Counted from the stretch's first letter, positions 1-9,410 are shown. The stretch is 64,000 nt of DNA from Cohnella zeiphila (GCF_014212055.1 NZ_JACJVO010000007.1:124001-188000), one strand, 5' to 3'. The notes: generated by a model from the letters alone, not told the origin. Numbers and translations: made by a program.

Positions 1-510
1 CGTCAGGAGAAACGGATCGTCATCGTCAGCTGCATGGACGCCCGCCTGACGGAACTGCTGCCGAAGGCGTTCGACATTCAAAGCGGAGACGCCAAGATCA
101 TCAAAGTCGCGGGCGCGATCATCACCTCTCCGTTCGGCAACGTCATGCGAAGCATCCTGGTTGCGCTGTACGAACTGAACGCCGACGAAGTGATCGTCTG
201 CGGCCACTACGACTGCGGGATGACGGGGATCGATCCGAAGGTCGTCGTCGGGCATATGGTCGAGCGCGGCATCCCGAAGGACGTCATTCGGACGCTGCAC
301 CATTCCGGCATCAACTTCGACCGTTGGCTGACCGGCTTCGAGGACGTCCGCAGCAGCGTCGAGAACAGCGTCGACATCGTGCGGAATCATCCGCTTCTGC
401 CGCCGGGCACGCCGGTGCACGGCATGATTATCGACCCCAAGACCGGCAAGCTGGATTTGGTGGCCGACGGTTACGACCACCTGGAACAGGCAGCCGCAGA
501 AACCAAATAA
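1..510 (+). CDS. beta-carbonic anhydrase (5' end missing)
   Basis: Interconverts CO2 and bicarbonate in the cytoplasm. The reading frame is open from base 1, so the N-terminus lies outside the window; 169 residues are visible. The zinc-site signature of the beta class is present: Cys and Asp in SCMDAR near the visible start, then His and Cys in CGHYDCG about 60 residues later. The C-terminal part is ordinary for short Bacillota beta-CAs. A strong hairpin with a T-run follows directly, so this ends its transcription unit. No gene symbol is assigned because several paralogous types share these motifs. Confidence 0.93.
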   Translation, partial: RQEKRIVIVSCMDARLTELLPKAFDIQSGDAKIIKVAGAIITSPFGNVMRSILVALYELNADEVIVCGHYDCGMTGIDPKVVVGHMVERGIPKDVIRTLHHSGINFDRWLTGFEDVRSSVENSVDIVRNHPLLPPGTPVHGMIIDPKTGKLDLVADGYDHLEQAAAETK

Positions 511-518
511 ACGGCAAG

Positions 519-557
519 AAAGCCGGCTTCCGATTTTTCGTCGGGGCCGGCTTTTAT
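519..557 (+). terminator. rho-independent terminator of the carbonic anhydrase gene
   Basis: Arms AAAGCCGGC and GCCGGCTTT enclose an 18-nt loop and are followed by a T-rich tail. It starts 8 bases after the stop codon. Confidence 0.85.
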
Positions 558-587
558 TTTTGCGGCGCATAGCGCCGGGCACAATCG

Positions 588-1139
588 TTAATCCTTACTC
601 TGCCGCTGCGCCGATTTGGCTTCGGCCGCTTTCTCCCGAGAGGCGATCACTTCTCTGCGGTCCCGGAGGTGATGCCGGTGCACCACTTCGTCCGGGACGG
701 CATGAAGCGGCGTCCGCCAGCTCCAGCCCCGCTCCTCGCAAGCTTGCCGGGCCAGCCGAAGCAGTTCGGGGTCGGCGATCGGCAGCTCGAACTCCTCGTA
801 GACCGCCCGGTCCGGTGCGGTCCACTTCTCCCTCCGCTCGCGCAGCATGTCGGCCAGCCGCGTTCCGTCCAGCCCCATCATCCCCATCCATTCCGGCTCG
901 AACTCCTCGGCCGTTTTGACGAGCAGCTTATAGGCGCCGGCCTGGTTGCCCCTGCGCGCATGATACTGCATGACCGCGATGCGGATCAAGGCCAGCCAGC
1001 AGCGGGCGAGCGGCGACTCCCCGTCCCGCTTCCAATGCTCTTCCATGATCTCATGGCACTCGAAAAAATCCCGCGAGCCGAAATATTCGGCCAAATAATC
1101 GATAAGCGATTCGGGATAGGGCGATAATGTCAACAGCAT
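588..1139 (-). CDS. DUF309 family protein
   Basis: Conserved helical protein of unknown function, 183 residues. The DUF309 hallmark is visible near the N-terminus: FFECHEIMEEHWK followed by a helix rich in Leu and Ala with a conserved YHARRGN segment. The start chosen is the internal ATG at 1139, because AAAGGAGA lies just upstream; an ATG ten codons earlier has no ribosome binding site. The C-terminal tail is basic and low in complexity. It converges on the carbonic anhydrase gene and stands alone. Function is unknown for the family. Confidence 0.85.
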   Translation of the reverse strand: MLLTLSPYPESLIDYLAEYFGSRDFFECHEIMEEHWKRDGESPLARCWLALIRIAVMQYHARRGNQAGAYKLLVKTAEEFEPEWMGMMGLDGTRLADMLRERREKWTAPDRAVYEEFELPIADPELLRLARQACEERGWSWRTPLHAVPDEVVHRHHLRDRREVIASREKAAEAKSAQRQSKD

Positions 1140-1268
1140 CGTCTCCTTTGCTCTACCAGCATAACGCAAAAAAACGTTTCAGGCACGCCGGATTTGAAAC
1201 CGATCGCTTGTCCGCGCGTATGAGTTACCGTACAGACAAACAAACAGATCAGAAGGAGTCTGAGCAAC

Positions 1269-1712
1269 ATGTGGAAAAAAATCGTTTTGCTGCTTAGCCT
1301 GTTCGCGTTTACGGCAGCGGTGACCGTACCGGTGCACGATGCGGACGCCGCGCGCAAGTCGTTCAGTTCCGGCAAGAGGTCGTATACGAAAACGCCGGCC
1401 AAATCGCAGGACCAAGTATCCAACAGCACGAGCGGAACGAAGACGGGAACGTCGTCCTCCGCGACCGGCGCGAACGCGAAGCGCGGATTTTTCAGCGGCG
1501 GCAGCCTGATGAAAGGACTTATGATCGGCGGACTGGCCGGCCTGCTGTTCGGCAGCATGTTCAGCGGCATGGGCTTTTTCGGCAACTTCCTCGGTCTGCT
1601 GGTGAACGTCTTCGCCATCGTCGTGCTGATCGGAATCATTCAAGCGGTATTCGCCTCGCTGCGGCGCAGGCGCGAGACGCGGCATCGGCCGGACGATTCG
1701 CGCCGCTGGTAA
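1269..1712 (+). CDS. small secreted/membrane protein with glycine-rich hydrophobic region
   Basis: 147 residues. An N-terminal signal-like segment (MWKKIVLLLSLFAFTAAV, then AxA at the end of DADAA) is followed by a Ser/Thr-rich linker. A Gly/Met/Phe-rich hydrophobic segment comes next (about residues 78-105), then a clear transmembrane helix (about 105-130) and a basic Arg-rich tail. The layout resembles small Tim44-domain-like proteins of Paenibacillaceae, but no catalytic motif is visible. AGAAGGAG lies upstream of the ATG. The next gene begins 6 bases downstream, so the two are probably cotranscribed. Function unknown. Confidence 0.75.
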   Translation: MWKKIVLLLSLFAFTAAVTVPVHDADAARKSFSSGKRSYTKTPAKSQDQVSNSTSGTKTGTSSSATGANAKRGFFSGGSLMKGLMIGGLAGLLFGSMFSGMGFFGNFLGLLVNVFAIVVLIGIIQAVFASLRRRRETRHRPDDSRRW

Positions 1713-1717
1713 CGCCG

Positions 1718-1996
1718 ATGAGACTGACCATGGACGAGATCGTCAACGCCGTCTGCCTTCACATGGCCGAGCGGCATGAGGTCCCGGTATCGGCCGTCGA
1801 GGTCGAGCTGCTGTGGGACGAGGAGCAGGGCTTCGGCGCCGAGGCGTGGGTGCAGGGACGAAGCCGCCTCCTGGTGGAAGCCAACCTGAAAGAGTCGATC
1901 GTGCGCTACGTCCTTGCGGAATACGCGGAGCGGGTCTACCCTTCGCAGATTCGACTCGAGGTGGATGACGAGATTTGGGCGGACATCGCCGTGTGA
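1718..1996 (+). CDS. YxcD-like DUF2653 family protein
   Basis: 92 residues and acidic, matching the small DUF2653 (YxcD) family by its MDEIVNAVCLHMAER opening, the VELLWDEEQGFGAEAWV middle and the IRLEVDDEIWADIAV end. No signal peptide or membrane segment. The ATG at 1718 is taken as start, although ATG at 1730 (MDEIV) fits the family equally well; neither has a strong ribosome binding site, which suggests coupling to the preceding gene 6 bases upstream. Role unknown. Confidence 0.8.
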   Translation: MRLTMDEIVNAVCLHMAERHEVPVSAVEVELLWDEEQGFGAEAWVQGRSRLLVEANLKESIVRYVLAEYAERVYPSQIRLEVDDEIWADIAV

Positions 1997-2006
1997 CAAG
2001 GAGCAG

Positions 2007-2050
2007 ACCGCTCGCCGGGCCGAAATGGCCGCAGGCGGGCGGTTTTGTTT
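2007..2050 (+). terminator. rho-independent terminator after the DUF2653 gene
   Basis: ACCGCTCGCC pairs with GGCGGGCGGT (one G-T pair) and is followed by TTTTGTTTT. Confidence 0.85.
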
Positions 2051-2085
2051 TGGAGGGCTTGCTTGTCTGGGCCGGAATTTCGCCA

Positions 2086-2114
2086 TTGACTTGATGCGGA
2101 CGCGGTGTTATTTT
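2086..2114 (+). promoter_or_regulatory. SigA-type promoter of the AraR-like regulator
   Basis: TTGACT and TATTTT are separated by 17 bp. Two direct repeats, TGGTACTA (2126-2133) and TGGTATTA (2137-2144), lie 11 bp apart just downstream. They would sit around or after the transcription start, as expected for an autoregulatory operator. Confidence 0.65.
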
Positions 2115-2182
2115 GAAAAAGGAAGTGGTACTAAAATGGTATTATCATCTGTCGAACGCCGGTTGGCGGGAAGGAGCGGGTT

Positions 2183-3271
2183 ATGCAGGAGCAGCCATTG
2201 CTGAAGGAGCGGATCGCGGAAGAGCTGCGCGCCCGGATCGTTCGGATGCAGTCGGACGGCTACGTCAAAATCCCGTCCGAGCGAAGCTTGACGGAATCGC
2301 TCGGCGTCAGCCGGATCAGCGTGCGCGCCGCGATCAAATCGCTCGTGCAGGAAGGCTTGCTCGTGCAGGAGCAAGGGCGCGGCACGTACATCCCGCCCCG
2401 CCGCGGCATCCGCGGCTTGCACATCCTTTGCTCCCCGGGCATCAAGCAGACGGACCCGTTCTACAACGAATTTCTCGTGCAGATGACGAACGCGGCCGCG
2501 CTGCGCGCGATTCAGCTGCGGATCGTCGATCCGGACCGTCTTCCGGCCGATGCGCAAGGCGACCCGCTTGTCGTCGTCGGGCAATTGGAGAGCGGCGTGC
2601 TGAAGCAAATCTCGGGCGTGTACGGACGGATGGCCGTCCTGCTCGGCGAGTCGGAAGAACCGGGCGGCGCGGTCTCGATCCAGTTCGACGACGAGAAGAT
2701 CGGCCGGACCGCGGCGGAAGCGATGCTGGAACGGGGCCACCGCCGCCTGGCTCTGCTCGCCGGACCGGAGAAGTACCGATCGGCCCGGCTGCGGGCGAAA
2801 GGCTTCGCCGATCGCGCCGCCGAGGCGGAAGCGCCGCTGACCGTCCTCGCCGCCAAGATGAACTGGCAAGGCGGTTACGAGTCGGGCGATGCCATCGCGG
2901 AGCGGATCCGTTCGGAAGCGGCGCCGACCGCCCTGTTCGCCGCCAACGACTGGATGGCCGCGGGGCTCATCCAGCGCCTGAAGGAGCTTGGCTTGCGGGT
3001 GCCCGAAGACGTGTCGGTCGTCGGCTGCGACGATATTCCGCTGGCCGCCGAGTTCGTGCCTTCGCTCGCCACGTTCCGGCTGGACATGAAGGAGATGATC
3101 GCCCGAACGCTGACCGTGCTCAGCGGGGCTTCCGAATCGCGCGAGCGTTCTCCGGATTTTTCCGAAGGCGACGACGCGCCGGAGTCCCCCGCCTCTTCCG
3201 CCGCCCCGTCTGCCGTCCGTCTGGCCGCCGCGTTCATCCCCAGAAAGTCGCTCGCGAACCATCATTCCTGA
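2183..3271 (+). CDS. AraR-like transcriptional repressor (GntR HTH + LacI-type sensor)
   Basis: 362 residues. Residues 1-75 form a GntR-family winged helix ([14 protein letters not shown], then [21 protein letters not shown] and a GRGTYI wing). The rest is a periplasmic-binding-like effector domain of the LacI/GalR type, with [24 protein letters not shown] and NDWMAAG and [10 protein letters not shown] near the end. This GntR-plus-LacI arrangement is that of the arabinose repressor AraR. The C-terminus has an unusual Ser/Pro/Ala-rich tail. The GH51 arabinofuranosidase gene follows after 16 bases, which supports L-arabinose or an arabino-oligosaccharide as effector (inference). The start is ATG preceded by GGGAAGGAG. 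Confidence 0.85.
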   Translation: MQEQPLLKERIAEELRARIVRMQSDGYVKIPSERSLTESLGVSRISVRAAIKSLVQEGLLVQEQGRGTYIPPRRGIRGLHILCSPGIKQTDPFYNEFLVQMTNAAALRAIQLRIVDPDRLPADAQGDPLVVVGQLESGVLKQISGVYGRMAVLLGESEEPGGAVSIQFDDEKIGRTAAEAMLERGHRRLALLAGPEKYRSARLRAKGFADRAAEAEAPLTVLAAKMNWQGGYESGDAIAERIRSEAAPTALFAANDWMAAGLIQRLKELGLRVPEDVSVVGCDDIPLAAEFVPSLATFRLDMKEMIARTLTVLSGASESRERSPDFSEGDDAPESPASSAAPSAVRLAAAFIPRKSLANHHS

Positions 3272-3287
3272 GAGGAGAACGATCCGC

Positions 3288-4766
3288 ATGATTCCGATCA
3301 AAATCAAGGCCGGCAACCGCCAAGGCCGCATCAGCCGCAACATTTATTCGCATTTCTCCGAGCATCTCGGCCGCTGTATTTACGAAGGGTTCTGGGTCGG
3401 CAAGGATTCCCCGATCCCGAACACGGAGGGCATCCGCAACGACGTCGTGGAAGCGCTTCGCAAGATCAAAGTGCCGGTTCTCCGCTGGCCCGGCGGCTGC
3501 TTCGCCGACGAATATCACTGGAAAGACGGCGTCGGCCCGTACGAGCAGCGTCCGCGCATGATCAACACGCATTGGGGCGGCGTAGAGGAAAACAACCATT
3601 TCGGCACCCATGAGTTCCTGCGCCTCTGCGAGCTGCTCGGCGCGGAGCCGTACATCAGCGGGAACCTCGGCAGCGGAACGGTGCACGAGATGCAGCAATG
3701 GGTCGAGTACATGACGTTCGACGGGGAATCGCCGATGGCGAACTGGCGCAAGGAGAACGGCCGCGCCGCGCCCTGGAAGCTGACGTATTTCGGCGTCGGC
3801 AACGAGAACTGGGGCTGCGGCGGCAACATGCGGCCGCAATATTACGCGGACGAGTACAAGCGCTACGCCACTTATGTGCGCAATTATTCGGACAACCAAA
3901 TTTACAAGATCGCCTGCGGTCCGAACGATAGCAATTACGAATGGACCGACGTGCTCATGCGCGAAGCCGGCCGCCATATGAACGGCCTCAGCCTCCACTA
4001 CTATACGCTGCCCACCGGCGAATGGAAGGACAAAGGCGACGCTACCGGCTTCGACGAGGAAGCTTGGTTCGAGACGCTGCGCCGTACGCTTTATATGGAA
4101 GAACTGCTGACGAAGCATTCCGCCATCATGGACAAATACGATCCGGAGCGCAAAGTCGGGCTGATCGTGGACGAGTGGGGAACGTGGTACAACGTCGAGC
4201 CGGGCACGAATCCGGGCTTCCTGTACCAGCAGAATACGCTTCGCGACGCGCTGGTCGCGGGCATCAACCTGAACTTGTTCCATGACCACTGCGAGCGCGT
4301 GCAGATGGCGAACATCGCGCAGATCGTCAACGTGCTGCAGGCGATGATTCTGACCGAAGGCGAACGAATGGTCGTGACGCCGACCTACCACGTGTTCGAC
4401 TTGTACCAGGTGTTCCATGACGCCGAGCTCGTGCCGGTCGAATTCGACAATCCTTCTTACCGCTTCGGGGACCGCAAGATCGGCCAACTGAGCGTCTCGT
4501 CGGCGATCGGAACGGACGGCAAGCTGCATCTCGCGGTTTGCAACTTGAGCCATTCCGACGGAAGCGAGCTCGTCTTCTCGCCGGAAGGCTACGACTGGAC
4601 GCGTGCCTCCGGCCGCATCCTGACGAGCGACAAGCTGGACGCGCACAATACGTTCGACGCTCCGGAGACGCTGAAGCCTTCCGCTCTCGAAGCTCCCCGT
4701 TCCGAAGACGGCTCGCTGCGCCTGTCCCTTCCTCCCGCTTCCGTCGCCGTTCTGACGCTGATCTGA
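3288..4766 (+). CDS. abfA: alpha-L-arabinofuranosidase, GH51
   Basis: Intracellular retaining glycosidase that releases terminal L-arabinofuranose from arabino-oligosaccharides. 492 residues, the usual length, with no signal peptide. The acid/base Glu lies in [11 protein letters not shown] (Glu173) and the nucleophile in VDEWGTWY (Glu296). Other family landmarks are [18 protein letters not shown] and the C-terminal beta domain ending in SVAVLTL. GAGAGGAG precedes the ATG. It is cotranscribed with the AraR-like regulator upstream and a small Cys-rich gene follows 3 bases after its stop. No arabinan transporter lies in the immediate neighbourhood. Confidence 0.95.
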   Translation: MIPIKIKAGNRQGRISRNIYSHFSEHLGRCIYEGFWVGKDSPIPNTEGIRNDVVEALRKIKVPVLRWPGGCFADEYHWKDGVGPYEQRPRMINTHWGGVEENNHFGTHEFLRLCELLGAEPYISGNLGSGTVHEMQQWVEYMTFDGESPMANWRKENGRAAPWKLTYFGVGNENWGCGGNMRPQYYADEYKRYATYVRNYSDNQIYKIACGPNDSNYEWTDVLMREAGRHMNGLSLHYYTLPTGEWKDKGDATGFDEEAWFETLRRTLYMEELLTKHSAIMDKYDPERKVGLIVDEWGTWYNVEPGTNPGFLYQQNTLRDALVAGINLNLFHDHCERVQMANIAQIVNVLQAMILTEGERMVVTPTYHVFDLYQVFHDAELVPVEFDNPSYRFGDRKIGQLSVSSAIGTDGKLHLAVCNLSHSDGSELVFSPEGYDWTRASGRILTSDKLDAHNTFDAPETLKPSALEAPRSEDGSLRLSLPPASVAVLTLI

Positions 4767-4769
4767 CGC

Positions 4770-5051
4770 ATGGAACGGCTGGAGCGGACGGCGACGGACG
4801 GCGGGTGCAAAGGGTGTTCGGAGACCGTTCGCCGATCGCCGCAGGAGATCGAGGATTGGATGACCCGGCGCATGTCGGGGCCGGAATGGCCTTCGGTGCC
4901 CGACGACGAATACGAGCGGCGGCTGGATCGGTGCCGAAGCTGTCCGGAGCTGGCGTACGGCACGACCTGCAAGATTTGCGGCTGCTTCGTGCAAGTCCGG
5001 GCGAAGCTTCCGGACGCCCGTTGTCCTTATCCGTACGAGCCTCGGTGGTAA
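4770..5051 (+). CDS. small cysteine-rich protein (DUF6171-like)
   Basis: 93 residues with paired cysteines: CKGC near residue 13, CRSC near 55, CKICGC near 67 and one near 85. The spacing suggests a metal-binding (zinc-ribbon-like) fold. The middle is a charged helix (PQEIEDWMTRRMSG) also seen in the DUF6171 family. It starts 3 bases after the arabinofuranosidase stop, so it is translationally linked. No function is known; the arabinose connection may be only positional. Confidence 0.7.
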   Translation: MERLERTATDGGCKGCSETVRRSPQEIEDWMTRRMSGPEWPSVPDDEYERRLDRCRSCPELAYGTTCKICGCFVQVRAKLPDARCPYPYEPRW

Positions 5052-5162
5052 CGGAAGCCCTAACATGCGCGCGGGCGGAATCTCGCCCCGGCCGGCGGAA
5101 TTAGTGCCGAAATGCAACAACTCGCGCGGAATGGCGTCAGGCCGGCCGGTTTTGAGCGGCAA

Positions 5163-5206
5163 CAAAAATGGCGGTGCGGGGGCAACCCATGCACCGCCGT
5201 TTTTTC
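5163..5206. terminator. bidirectional terminator between convergent genes
   Basis: GGCGGTGC pairs perfectly with GCACCGCC. There is a T6 run on the plus side and ATTTTTG on the minus side, so it can serve both the Cys-rich gene and the glycosyltransferase gene. Confidence 0.85.
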
Positions 5207-5210
5207 GCAT

Positions 5211-6413
5211 TTAAGAATCCAGACCAACTTCCCGTTTATAAGCAAAGATCTCGTCCACGGCCCTGCCGTACCCTCCCGCGGCCCGGAACGAATCGCCGAT
5301 TTCGGCGCATGCTTTTCGAAACGACTCCTCCCGGAGCACTCGCTCCGCCGCCGCCCGAAGATCTTCTGCGGTTAACCCTTCTTGATCCAGATGGATGCCC
5401 GCGCCGATCTCCGCCACGCGTCGCGCCACGACCGGCTGGTCGGCGTTTTGGGGAAGCACGAGGAGCGGCACGCCGTAATAAAGCCCCTCGCTGGCGCTGT
5501 TCATGCCTCCGTGCGTGATAAACAATTGGGCTCGCTGCAGGACTTCGAGCTGCGGGACATAGTGGCGAACGATAAAATTCCCCGGAATGTCTCCCAATTC
5601 CTCCATGCCGGTCTGCGAGCCGACGGACAGAATGACCGTGTACTCCGTTTCGCCGAACGCCGCAAAACTTAGCTTGTAGAAATCGACCGCCCGATTAAAA
5701 ACCGTTCCGAACGAGATATAGATCAGACGGCTCGTATCCGTCCGCGACCAATCAAACGGATCGTGCGAACGAGGCGCGACGGACGGTCCGACAAACTTGT
5801 ACGTCTCGTCGAAGCTTTCTCCGTCGGGTTGAAAGCTTCTTGACGTATACACGATGGTCATAGGCGCGGGATTGGAGTAAGCTTCGTAGGCAGAGCCTAC
5901 CTGCACCTTGTATTTCTCTTGAACTTGAAGAGCTATGCGTTGAAACTCGAGCCGATCCCGCTCGTTTACTTCATCCGGAAACGGGCTCGAGAGGTGGTCG
6001 AACAGACCGTCAAAGCCGCTTGGTCGAAAAGCAAAGCTCGAGCACGAGCTGATGGCCGGCAGGTTGAGCAATTGCGCCAATAACCGCCCGCAGCCGAACA
6101 TCGAATCGTGAATGAGATAATCGAATCGTTGTCCGTCTATTTGCTCCATAACGCCCGGAATGACGATGTCGGCGGTGCGCAACAATCCGCCCACCCGGGC
6201 CCAGGGACTTCTTCCGCCGGCAATGAACGCCTTCACAAACCGGGCATCGTCGAACGTGATCACTTCCGCCCCTGTCCGCTCGACGCGATCGCGGTAGGAT
6301 TCCCCCGCAAAATAAACGACCTCTTCGCCTCGACGAATCAGTTCCCGAACAACGCCTAGCGTCGGATTGATATGCCCTTCCGAACCGGCGTTGATTACCA
6401 AAACGCGTGCCAT
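5211..6413 (-). CDS. macrolide-type (MGT family, GT1) glycosyltransferase
   Basis: 400 residues. GT-B fold enzyme of the UGT/MGT subfamily, which moves a sugar from a UDP-sugar to a small hydrophobic acceptor (macrolides, flavonoids). N-terminal acceptor domain begins MARVLVINAGSEGHINPTL with the conserved His. The donor site near the C-terminus reads FITHGGMNSASEGLYYGVP followed by PQNADQP. The start is ATG 6413 because GGAGGTGA lies immediately upstream; an earlier ATG gives a poor N-terminal extension. It is monocistronic and divergent from the FHA regulator. The acceptor cannot be told from sequence. Confidence 0.9.
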   Translation of the reverse strand: MARVLVINAGSEGHINPTLGVVRELIRRGEEVVYFAGESYRDRVERTGAEVITFDDARFVKAFIAGGRSPWARVGGLLRTADIVIPGVMEQIDGQRFDYLIHDSMFGCGRLLAQLLNLPAISSCSSFAFRPSGFDGLFDHLSSPFPDEVNERDRLEFQRIALQVQEKYKVQVGSAYEAYSNPAPMTIVYTSRSFQPDGESFDETYKFVGPSVAPRSHDPFDWSRTDTSRLIYISFGTVFNRAVDFYKLSFAAFGETEYTVILSVGSQTGMEELGDIPGNFIVRHYVPQLEVLQRAQLFITHGGMNSASEGLYYGVPLLVLPQNADQPVVARRVAEIGAGIHLDQEGLTAEDLRAAAERVLREESFRKACAEIGDSFRAAGGYGRAVDEIFAYKREVGLDS

Positions 6414-6547
6414 CTTCGTCACCTCCGGAATTTTTGGGGAAAACCTGTCAGGGGTCCTGCGCAACCTCGCGTTCCTTCACCTCGTCCAATAAATGTACAG
6501 CCCTGACGAATTTTCCGACACCGATACGAAAACGAGGTCGATATCGC

Positions 6548-7258
6548 TTGAACTCTTCCCTTCCATTCTGCCTGATCGTCAGTCGCGGCGCTCCCTACGA
6601 GGACGGAACGGCGTTGGTACTCGATAGAACCGTCACCCGCCTGGGCCGAAGGGCTTCGTCCGAAGGACCGGACATCGCCTTCGACAATGCCTATGTCTCC
6701 CGCAGGCAAGCTTCGATCCGCTTCCTGGACGGAAGCTACTACTTGACCGATCTGGCCAGCAAGCACGGCACGAACCTGAACGGCGTGCCGCTGCAGCCGT
6801 TCGTACCGGCGCTGCTCGCTTCGGGAGACCGCATCTCGCTGGCCCGCGGCATGATCGAGCTGGCATTCGGCCCTCGCCCGCTGGAGGAGACGCTGGACTT
6901 TACCCTCCGCCACGAGCGCCTGTCGGCCAAACTCACCGGGGTGAAGCCGGAGTACGAGCTCGATCCGGTCCGTTACACTCTGCGCCTGGGACCTCGCAGC
7001 TTCGCGTTTTCCGAGAAAGAATTCCGGCTGCTGGAGCTGCTTGTGCGCAAAGAGAAGCAATTCGTCTCGAAAGAGGAGATCGTCCGGTACGTGTGGCCGG
7101 AGCGTCCGGAAGGGATGGACCCCGCCCGCGCAGCCAGCGCGGAGGAGATCAATTCCCTTCTGTACCGCATCCGCAAAAAAACCGATTACGCCCTCTCCAT
7201 CGAGAACATTCGCGGCAAAGGCTATGTTTTTCAGGAACCCGTCTTCAGCGACTGCTGA
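6548..7258 (+). CDS. FHA domain-winged helix regulator
   Basis: 236 residues. Residues about 15-100 form an FHA phosphothreonine-binding domain (LGRRASSEGPDIAFDNAYVSRRQASI, then LASKHGTNLNG with the conserved S-R, S-K-H and N-G positions). Residues about 140-230 are an OmpR-type C-terminal winged helix (FSEKEFRLLELLVR, VRYVWPE, RIRKK...IENIRGKGYVF). No receiver domain, so output is probably driven by binding a phosphoprotein, for example a Ser/Thr kinase target (inference). The start is TTG 6548 with GAGGT nine bases upstream; longer reading frames run back through the divergent gene's control region. Its last 28 bp overlap the convergent PBP gene. Confidence 0.82.
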   Translation: MNSSLPFCLIVSRGAPYEDGTALVLDRTVTRLGRRASSEGPDIAFDNAYVSRRQASIRFLDGSYYLTDLASKHGTNLNGVPLQPFVPALLASGDRISLARGMIELAFGPRPLEETLDFTLRHERLSAKLTGVKPEYELDPVRYTLRLGPRSFAFSEKEFRLLELLVRKEKQFVSKEEIVRYVWPERPEGMDPARAASAEEINSLLYRIRKKTDYALSIENIRGKGYVFQEPVFSDC

Positions 7259-9279
7259 AAAATCCGCTTCACCTTCGGCGTCACGAAGCCGCTGCCTCCG
7301 CGCCCTTTGACGTCCTCGACCATGACGGCCAGAAGGAGCTTCGGATCGTTCGCGTTAAAGCCGACGAACCAGCCGTTCTCCGTCCCTTCTCCTCCCTTCG
7401 TCAGCTTCAGCTCCGCCGTTCCCGTCTTGCCCGCGATCGCGGCTCCGGGAACGGCCGCGCCGTGGCCGACGCCGTGCGGGTCGCTGACGGCCTTGATCAG
7501 ATCCTGCTTCAGCAGCTCCGCCGTCTCCGGCGTCATCGCCCCTTCTCTCCAATAAGCCGGCGCCGAACCGCCGTCTTCCTCCGTCATTCGGGGATAGACG
7601 ATGTTCCCTCCGTCTACGAGCGCGGAGTAGACCAGCGCCACGTGAAGCGAAGTCATCAACACTTCCCCTTGTCCGTAGCCGGAATCGGCAAGCTGAATCT
7701 CGGTGTTCATGTCTTTGTTGAACAGCTGCGACTTCTTGAACGGATACGGAAGCGGAAGCGCTTCGCCCATGCCGAACTTGGCGGCGTCCGTCACGTAGGC
7801 GCTTTTGCCGACGGTAAGCGCCGCCTGAGCGAAGTAAATATTGTCCGAATAGACGAGCGCATTTTGCAGATTGACCGGGTTGACGTCGTGCACGCGCTTG
7901 ACGTAGTATTCGCCCCAGGAGGCGTCCTTCGTCCAAGTGAGCCCTTGGATCGTCTTCGCTTCGTTCGGGTCGAGCGTCTTCGAATCGAGGCCGATCGCCG
8001 CGGTCATCACTTTAAAGGAAGAACCGGGGGCGTACGTCTTCGTGAACCGGTTCAGAAAAGGCTGCCGGGGATCCTCGCTCCAAGCCTTGTACTGCTGCGG
8101 AGTCACTCCTCTGGCGAAGGCGTTCGGATCGTAAGCCGGCGTGCTGACAAGAGCCAGAACCGCCCCCGTCTTCGGGTCGATCGCCGCGGCGTTCGCCTTC
8201 TCGTCCTTCAGCTCGCCGTAGACCGTCCGCTGCAAATCCGCGTCGATCGTCAGCCGGATCGTCTCTCCGGGCTTGGCCGGCACTTCCGCCAGCACGCTTT
8301 TCTCCTGGCCGCTCTCGTCCGTGATCGCAATCTTCGTCCCCTGCGTTCCCCGGAGCCGGTCCTCGAACACCTGCTCCAATCCCGCTTGGCCGACGACGTC
8401 GCCCGCCCCGTATCCTTTCTCCTTCAGACGATCAAGCTGTTCGGCGGTCACTTCCCCGAGGTAGCCGGTCAGATGGGTGGCCGCCTCCGCGTACGGATAT
8501 ACCCGCACCTTCTTCTTCTGGAAAGTAACGCCCGGAATGTCCGTGTAGCGGTCCACATCGCCGTCCGGCACGATGGCGATCGGCACGAACAGATCCGGCT
8601 TGACCCAGGAAGCCCCGAGCTTCTTGCGGATGTCGGCCGCGTCGATGCCGAGCAGTCCGGCGAGCTTCGCCAGATCGGCGTCCGAATTCTCGCTCATCTT
8701 GCCGGGAACGAGCCCGAGCTGCAGCGCCGTTCCGTTCACGGCGAGGCCGTTCCCGTTGCGGTCTACGATCTCTCCCCGTTCGCCGCGCGAGGACGTGACC
8801 CTCACTTTATCCCCGTCCTTCATCCCCGGAAAAATAAGCGAGGGCTCCCATGCCACCTTCCAGCGTTTGCGCTGCTCCTCCTCGACCTGCACGAGCTTCG
8901 CCTCATGCTCGAACCGAATCGGTCCCGCCGACGTGTCCATCGCCAGCCGGAAGCCGAGCTCCGTCTCCCCCGGCGACGCGGCCGGATCGCTCTCCGCGGA
9001 CGCCGTGGCAGGCGGGATCGCCTCCAAGGCCAGGTTCTCCTCGCCGATGCCGTCGTAGATTTTCCGGTAGCGTTCGGCGAACTGCTCTTCGGTCATCTTC
9101 GCTTTCAACTCGGGCGTCAACCGCGCGTACATGCCGGCGTAATTTTGGATCTTCCAATCCGCCAGATACGCCTGGAACGCCTCTCTCGGCGTCTCCTCCG
9201 GTTCTTTATCCTTGCACGAGACGAGGAGAATCGCCGCCGCCGCAAGCGATATTCCCAGCCATCCGAACTTTCTCTTCAT
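7231..9279 (-). CDS. lipoprotein class B penicillin-binding protein (transpeptidase, MecA_N type)
   Basis: 682 residues; cross-links peptidoglycan outside the membrane. A lipoprotein signal ends in LLVSC (Cys22). Then come an NTF2-like MecA_N domain (about 28-150), a PBP dimerisation domain (about 165-330) and the transpeptidase. Active-site motifs: PGSSFK (Ser420, Lys423), SDN (478-480) and KTGT (618-621). The order resembles the PbpC/PBP3 and PBP2a group, which often has low beta-lactam affinity. A lipobox in place of an uncleaved membrane anchor is a variation known in this group. The 3' end overlaps the FHA gene tail-to-tail by 28 bp. Confidence 0.92.
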   Translation of the reverse strand: MKRKFGWLGISLAAAAILLVSCKDKEPEETPREAFQAYLADWKIQNYAGMYARLTPELKAKMTEEQFAERYRKIYDGIGEENLALEAIPPATASAESDPAASPGETELGFRLAMDTSAGPIRFEHEAKLVQVEEEQRKRWKVAWEPSLIFPGMKDGDKVRVTSSRGERGEIVDRNGNGLAVNGTALQLGLVPGKMSENSDADLAKLAGLLGIDAADIRKKLGASWVKPDLFVPIAIVPDGDVDRYTDIPGVTFQKKKVRVYPYAEAATHLTGYLGEVTAEQLDRLKEKGYGAGDVVGQAGLEQVFEDRLRGTQGTKIAITDESGQEKSVLAEVPAKPGETIRLTIDADLQRTVYGELKDEKANAAAIDPKTGAVLALVSTPAYDPNAFARGVTPQQYKAWSEDPRQPFLNRFTKTYAPGSSFKVMTAAIGLDSKTLDPNEAKTIQGLTWTKDASWGEYYVKRVHDVNPVNLQNALVYSDNIYFAQAALTVGKSAYVTDAAKFGMGEALPLPYPFKKSQLFNKDMNTEIQLADSGYGQGEVLMTSLHVALVYSALVDGGNIVYPRMTEEDGGSAPAYWREGAMTPETAELLKQDLIKAVSDPHGVGHGAAVPGAAIAGKTGTAELKLTKGGEGTENGWFVGFNANDPKLLLAVMVEDVKGRGGSGFVTPKVKRIFQQSLKTGS

Positions 9280-9410
9280 CCTTCTCTCCCCTTCGTTCCG
9301 ACGATTTGGGATATTCGCGCATCGCCGCTCAGGCCCAGCATAAGCGCAAGATCTCGTTGATTCAATAGCGGCCGAATCATCGAACCATCACAATTCGAGC
9401 CGTCGCCTAG

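Noticed and set aside
3234..5210. Very long open frame on the minus strand opposite the arabinofuranosidase and AraR-like genes
   Set aside because: Low-complexity Arg/His/Asp-rich translation with no family motif and no ribosome binding site; a shadow of GC-rich plus-strand genes with proven catalytic motifs.
7093..9360. 755-codon plus-strand frame opposite the PBP gene
   Set aside because: Antisense shadow; the minus-strand PBP has signal, SxxK, SxN and KTG motifs.
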